Assembly (NCBI GenBank): GCA_019509785.1
Contig: JAEKLQ010000063.1
Location: 57,234-121,233, forward strand
DNA length: 64,000 bases
From: Fibrobacterota bacterium
Lineage (GTDB): Bacteria; Fibrobacterota; Fibrobacteria; UBA11236
Direction of reading: 5' to 3'
A program made the position numbers and the translations under genes. The notes beneath the pieces are model-generated. The model saw only the letters and a list, made by a program, of their open reading frames with translations. It made no database searches and was not told the DNA's origin. Positions 60,389 to 64,000 of the stretch are shown here, one piece after another. How positions within the stretch are numbered: the first letter of the stretch is position 1; each line of letters opens with the position of its first letter.

Positions 60389-60464
60389 TCGGCGTTCGCG
60401 AACACGGGATTTCCCGTAACGGGGATATCCTTTCGTTGGAAACCAATCCTGGAGGACTACGTTC

Positions 60465-62486
60465 ATGGGTAATCCGGCAAATCGGATCCGAATCCATTCT
60501 TCTATTTCTTTTCCGTTCGGGTTGATCCCATCGATGGCATTGGCTTTATTGGCGGGCAGCGCCCGCGCCCAACCTCTTGACGGCCCTATCATCACCCGTA
60601 ACTTTCCATACGCGCTTCCGGGAAAGGAAATCCACGTCTGGAAGCATTGGGATGCCAAGGAAGGGAGTTACCGGTTGGGCTCTAACTCGGATCTCGTCCG
60701 CTCCTCTTCCGATTTAGTCGCGTTGGAAACCGCGGAGTGGGAATCGCGGAAACGGAAATGGGGGGCCCTTGGCGAAGCCCTGCAATCAAAGCTTTCCCGC
60801 ATGGGTGACACCGGCAGCGTAGATGTGGTCGTCTCCATGAAATATCCCGAAGGGGTGGTTTACTTCGACAAGACGCGGGAGTCTGGCGAGAGCATGCGGG
60901 AGCAAAGCTTGCAGGTCGCCGCATTGGCCCCCGTGGCGGATGTCGAGGTTTTCCTCGCTAAGGTGGGCCTGGGGAACAAAGGGCGGATTTCCAAAGAGTC
61001 GGCGGTGGCGAACCTGACGAAATCGCAATTGATGAAGCTGATGTTCGCGGACGAGGTGGCTTCCATCGAGCCTTATTTTCCCGGAAGGCCGACGGGAACG
61101 CCGGCCCAATTCTCCACCCTGGCCGCTTCGGCGTACAACCATAGCTCGGCCGCTGTGCCTTCGGGCGCGGGCGCCGGCGTCAATGCCGCCACCTTGGAAG
61201 CCGGATTGAACGGGGACTTCCTGAGCTGCCTGGGGATAACCCCTTCCAACATCGTCGACGTCAATCCCGGCGCCAGCGAACATAGCATGGCCACCTGGGA
61301 ATGTTTACGTTACGCGGCTCCGGGGGCCAAGCTGGGGAATAAGAATCTGGCGGGCAACTTTTTATACAATGCGCCGGGCAACCAGGACTGGATCATCAAT
61401 AACGGGATCCAAACCCTCAGCCTCAGCTATTCCAACAGCGGGACGCCTACCAAAGCCGATATGCTTTTCGTGGATGATTTCGCCTATCAATGGCCGTTCC
61501 CGGTGTTCTGCAACCCTACGGGCAATGGCTTGCTGCATGACGACGGATCCGGTATGGCTCCGGATTACCAGTGCTATAACGCTATCAGCGTGGGGAACGT
61601 AAGGCATGTGAACCAGACCTATTTCGATTTGAGCGCGACCTCCAATCCCGACGGGGCCTGCACCCAGACCAAGAACCCTCCCCCCCGGTGGGGCAATTGC
61701 ATCAGCGGGAGCGGAAGCGATTGCGCAGGCGACCGGGAAATGCCGTACCTGGTGGCGCCCGGCCATTCGCCGACCAACATCGTCAGCACGGTCCAAGGCC
61801 GCGAGGGTCAGCTCTTCCTGGATCAATGCGACTCCTATGATTGGTTCGAGTTGAAGTTCTGCGGGACCAGTTGGAGCGCTCCCGTCGTCAACGGCATCGC
61901 CGCCGACGTCATCGCCGCCGACAGCCGGCTGATCAATTGGCCGGAAAAGGTTCGCGCCGTTTTGATGGCCACGGCCCAGAACGTGACCGGCGGATATTGG
62001 TCTTCCCAGGTGGACGGCAAGGACGGAGCCGGCGTGGTTTATGGCTCTGCGGCCGTCAATTTCGCTTCTTCGCATTCTACGACCTATCCCAACAGCGCGC
62101 CGATCCAATACGGCATCGGATCGGGTAGCCTATATGCTTCCGATTTCTCCACCCCCGATATCATTTACAAGATCGGCATACCGTCCTCCAAACCCGCGGG
62201 CAAGCATTTGCGGGTGGTGTTGACCTGGGACAGCAATCCCGTCCTGGGCGGGGACAACGCGTTGAGCGATTTGGATCTCAAGGTTAATTACGGCACCAGC
62301 TCGAAGTCCTCCTTGAGCAACGATGGGAACGTGGAAATGGTGGACATCGCCAGCAACCTGATCCCGGCAGGCTCTACGATGGATGCCCATATCATCAAAT
62401 GGTCCAACCGGATCCCCAGCGGCAGCCGGACCAACTTCTTTTACTACGCCATCGCTTGGACTTGGGTGGAGGATCATGCGCCGTAA
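60465..62486 (+). CDS. Secreted divergent subtilase (S8-like) protein
   Basis: A 673-residue protein with an export signal (LIPSMALALLAGSARA). Residues 60-215 resemble a propeptide (VDVVVSMKYPEGVVYFDKTR). The catalytic Ser lies in GTSWSAPVVNGIAADV (about residue 468) and the His region is SEHSMATWECLR (about 272). The position expected for the catalytic Asp reads AATLEAGL (about 245), so Glu may replace Asp. A C-terminal beta domain with LRVVLTWDSNPVLGGDNALS (pre-protease-like jelly roll) follows. Cys pairs in the Ser-domain (CFNP-like VFCNPTG, CTQTK, CISGSGSDCAG) suggest disulfides. It may be an active variant or an inactivated homologue. Confidence 0.7.
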   Translation: MGNPANRIRIHSSISFPFGLIPSMALALLAGSARAQPLDGPIITRNFPYALPGKEIHVWKHWDAKEGSYRLGSNSDLVRSSSDLVALETAEWESRKRKWGALGEALQSKLSRMGDTGSVDVVVSMKYPEGVVYFDKTRESGESMREQSLQVAALAPVADVEVFLAKVGLGNKGRISKESAVANLTKSQLMKLMFADEVASIEPYFPGRPTGTPAQFSTLAASAYNHSSAAVPSGAGAGVNAATLEAGLNGDFLSCLGITPSNIVDVNPGASEHSMATWECLRYAAPGAKLGNKNLAGNFLYNAPGNQDWIINNGIQTLSLSYSNSGTPTKADMLFVDDFAYQWPFPVFCNPTGNGLLHDDGSGMAPDYQCYNAISVGNVRHVNQTYFDLSATSNPDGACTQTKNPPPRWGNCISGSGSDCAGDREMPYLVAPGHSPTNIVSTVQGREGQLFLDQCDSYDWFELKFCGTSWSAPVVNGIAADVIAADSRLINWPEKVRAVLMATAQNVTGGYWSSQVDGKDGAGVVYGSAAVNFASSHSTTYPNSAPIQYGIGSGSLYASDFSTPDIIYKIGIPSSKPAGKHLRVVLTWDSNPVLGGDNALSDLDLKVNYGTSSKSSLSNDGNVEMVDIASNLIPAGSTMDAHIIKWSNRIPSGSRTNFFYYAIAWTWVEDHAP

Positions 62487-62564
62487 TCCCTACCGCATGG
62501 TCTAAAACCGAAGCCTCCCGCGTCAGGGGTGGTGGCGGAAAACGGAAGCCCGGCGTTGTGACAG

Positions 62565-62585
62565 GTTGTCGCGAGGCCGGACAAC
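62565..62585. promoter_or_regulatory. Inverted repeat upstream of the second sigma-54 promoter
   Basis: GTTGTC (62565-62570) and GACAAC (62580-62585) form a dyad with a nine-base spacer, centred about 105 bases before the -12 element at 62678-62681. The position fits an activator-binding site. The sequence differs from the dyad at 38375-38394. Confidence 0.4.
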
Positions 62586-62665
62586 TTGGCGGCTTTTCCC
62601 CGCGGATGCCGCGTTTGATGGCATTATGGTCCGATGACGATCGCCCTGGCGCGCAGATCAGGAGG

Positions 62666-62681
62666 TGGCACATCCGTTGCT
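62666..62681 (+). promoter_or_regulatory. Sigma-54 (-24/-12) promoter of a small gene
   Basis: TGGCACATCCGTTGCT fits the RpoN consensus exactly and is identical to the element at 38454-38469 at 15 of 16 positions. The transcript would begin near 62692, leaving a leader of about 23 bases that includes AGGAGG at 62704-62709 and the ATG at 62715. Confidence 0.78.
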
Positions 62682-62714
62682 TTACCTCATTGCGGGATCA
62701 ACCAGGAGGAACCC

Positions 62715-62903
62715 ATGTTCGGCAAGAAGACGGAAAAACCGAAAGTCATCACCCTCGACGACGTCATCCCGGCGCATCCGGATGAGTATCCGGGGAAGTC
62801 GCTGCGGGCGCGCTTGGATTCGCGGCGGGAGGAGTTGCGCGACATCCATTCCCATAATCCTTCCGAGGCGTTGGAAGATTCCCAATTGGGCTTGGCCGAC
62901 TGA
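62715..62903 (+). CDS. Small protein, 62 residues, sigma-54-driven
   Basis: A short soluble charged protein (KKTEKPKVITLDDVIPAHPD, SLRARLDSRREELRDIHSHN) with no recognised family. The ATG at 62715 has AGGAGG five bases upstream, an ideal ribosome-binding site, and a consensus -24/-12 promoter directly in front. This combination supports it as a real gene despite its length. No signal peptide or membrane segment. It faces the argA-like gene. Confidence 0.65.
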   Translation: MFGKKTEKPKVITLDDVIPAHPDEYPGKSLRARLDSRREELRDIHSHNPSEALEDSQLGLAD

Positions 62904-62971
62904 ATCCTTCGGCAGGCTGGCCTGCGCCGCCCGGATTCCCGGCCGCGGCGCGGCCGCGTTTCCCTTGAACC

Positions 62972-64000
62972 CTACAGGTTGAGCGCCAGCACCCGCGAAT
63001 TGCGGTCGGGATTGTAGGCGGCTTGGCGTTCGGGAGGCATCACCGTGATGGGCGCTTCCCGGAAGCCATTGCGCATGAAGAAATCGCTGGTCTGGGTGGT
63101 CAGCAGGAACAGGGTTTTCACGCCCGATTTGCGGGCCTTATCCTGCAAGTACGAGATGATCTTGCGCCCGGTTCCCTGCCCGGTGTAGGCGCCGTCCACC
63201 ACCACCGCGTAGAGTTCCGCCTTCTTGTCCGGATAAATCTTGAGCGCCGCGCAGCCATGCACGGTGGCGTCGATCTTATAGACCACGAAGTTCTCCAATT
63301 CGACGGCCAGCGTATCGGCGGACCTTTGGATCAGGACCCCGTCGTCCACGTAGGGCTGCATGATGCGAAGGATCTCCGGGATGTCCGAGGGCTTGGCCGG
63401 GCGGATCTTATCGTACAGGTTGGCGTAGAACATGGTTCCGTGGCCCGCGCTGGAGAAGACTTCCTGCAATAGGATGCCGTCCAGAGAACCGTCGATGAAG
63501 TGGACTCGATCGACGCCGGCGGCGCAGGCGTCCATGGCCAAGGTCACCAGTTCGCGATGTTCCGATTTCAACGATCCGGAGAAATCCCTGAGCAACAGGG
63601 CGCCTTCCTCCAGATCGAGGTTGGAAAAGAAGCCGGTGGCCTTTTCGCCTTCGTCGGCGAAACCGGCTTCGGGCACCACCGGTATGCCGGTGTCCACGCC
63701 GATGAAAAAGAGCTTGGTGGCGCGCAGGGCCTTGGCGATGGCCACCGCCAGCTCGCTGCTGTTCAGGTTGTAATCCTTGCCCACCAGGTTCCAGCCGATG
63801 TTGGGGACGATGGGGATGAGCCCGTCCTCCAGCATGTTGTTGATGAGGTTGACGTCCACCTTTTCCACGCGGCCGGTGTGCTCGTAATCGAGCCCGTTGA
63901 GCACGCCCATGGCGCGGGCCCACACCCAATTGCCCACCACGCCGTTGGCGCCGTTCTCGGTCAGAAGCGATATCAGGGTATTGGTCACGTTGGATGCGCC
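62972..64000 (-). CDS. argA: N-acetylglutamate synthase-like protein, kinase-like plus GNAT domains (5' end cut off)
   Basis: The visible 342 residues run off the right edge. The first part is an amino-acid-kinase-like domain (VDVNLINNMLEDGLIPIVPN, IGVDTGIPVV, VDRVHFIDGSLDGILLQEVF). The second part is a GNAT acetyltransferase (IRPAKPSDIPEILRIMQPYV, LYAVVVDGAYTGQGTGRKII with the acetyl-CoA loop, FFMRNGF). This arrangement is that of ArgA, which makes N-acetylglutamate from glutamate and acetyl-CoA in arginine synthesis. About 100 N-terminal residues are expected beyond position 64000. Confidence 0.85.
   Translation of the reverse strand, partial: GASNVTNTLISLLTENGANGVVGNWVWARAMGVLNGLDYEHTGRVEKVDVNLINNMLEDGLIPIVPNIGWNLVGKDYNLNSSELAVAIAKALRATKLFFIGVDTGIPVVPEAGFADEGEKATGFFSNLDLEEGALLLRDFSGSLKSEHRELVTLAMDACAAGVDRVHFIDGSLDGILLQEVFSSAGHGTMFYANLYDKIRPAKPSDIPEILRIMQPYVDDGVLIQRSADTLAVELENFVVYKIDATVHGCAALKIYPDKKAELYAVVVDGAYTGQGTGRKIISYLQDKARKSGVKTLFLLTTQTSDFFMRNGFREAPITVMPPERQAAYNPDRNSRVLALNL

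Noticed and set aside
1..64000. CRISPR arrays, rRNA operons, insertion sequences, prophage or toxin-antitoxin pairs
   Set aside because: No regularly spaced identical repeats, no transposase or integrase motifs and no rRNA-like stretches were found. The repeats present are within coding TPR or coiled-coil DNA.

Overview
The window is a contiguous bacterial chromosome segment, G+C-rich by eye and densely coded, with about 45 genes and no rRNA, tRNA, CRISPR array or insertion sequence that I could find. The best lineage clue is the gene at 46178-47023. It belongs to the TIGR02147 family, which was defined in Fibrobacter succinogenes. Together with an LPS-type (diderm) envelope gene set, giant TPR proteins and a CBM6 lipoprotein, it suggests a member of the Fibrobacterota. 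This assignment is an inference from family content; no marker phylogeny was run.

Left part, 1-18 kb: mostly plus-strand and tightly packed. It runs from the tail of guaA through hflX, a DUF58/BatA pair, aroE, an aroK-aroB fusion, an unusual SDR-fold epimerase homologue, an MraY-type transferase, a eukaryote-like UDP-HexNAc pyrophosphorylase, an MFS exporter, a broken HTH/cysteine regulator, an SDR, a divergent QueA homologue, an M28 peptidase and an LPLAT acyltransferase. A secreted CBM6 lipoprotein faces this run.

Middle part, 18-46 kb: mostly minus-strand. An 11.3-kb locus encodes a giant periplasmic or surface TPR/coiled-coil protein. It is split by a single frame change at about 27.9 kb and carries a 2.43-kb internal duplication. 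Next come the EF-P beta-lysylation set (epmA, efp, and divergent epmB) and a three-gene envelope operon (lipoprotein, 1078-residue beta-rich protein, BamA/TamA-like barrel). Divergent from that operon is an ECF-like sigma factor whose promoter is a textbook sigma-54 element. An NtrC-type activator with its histidine kinase, and smc, complete the block.

Right part, 46-64 kb: a four-gene unit (TIGR02147, lipoprotein, BNR propeller, Tat-type intradiol dioxygenase), typA, an SH3-TM-PATAN protein, ruvX, several small hypotheticals, a metzincin lipoprotein, DUF4416, an HU-like protein, comEC, a divergent subtilase, a 62-residue protein behind a second sigma-54 promoter, and a truncated argA-like gene.

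The most interesting signals are four. Two almost identical sigma-54 promoters, each with an upstream dyad, occur in the same window as an NtrC-type activator. A long rod-like inverted-repeat structure at 39231-39382 could be a non-coding RNA. The frame break in the giant TPR gene sits where the repeat pattern continues across it. The lipoprotein, large beta-protein and barrel operon faces the sigma-54-driven sigma factor.
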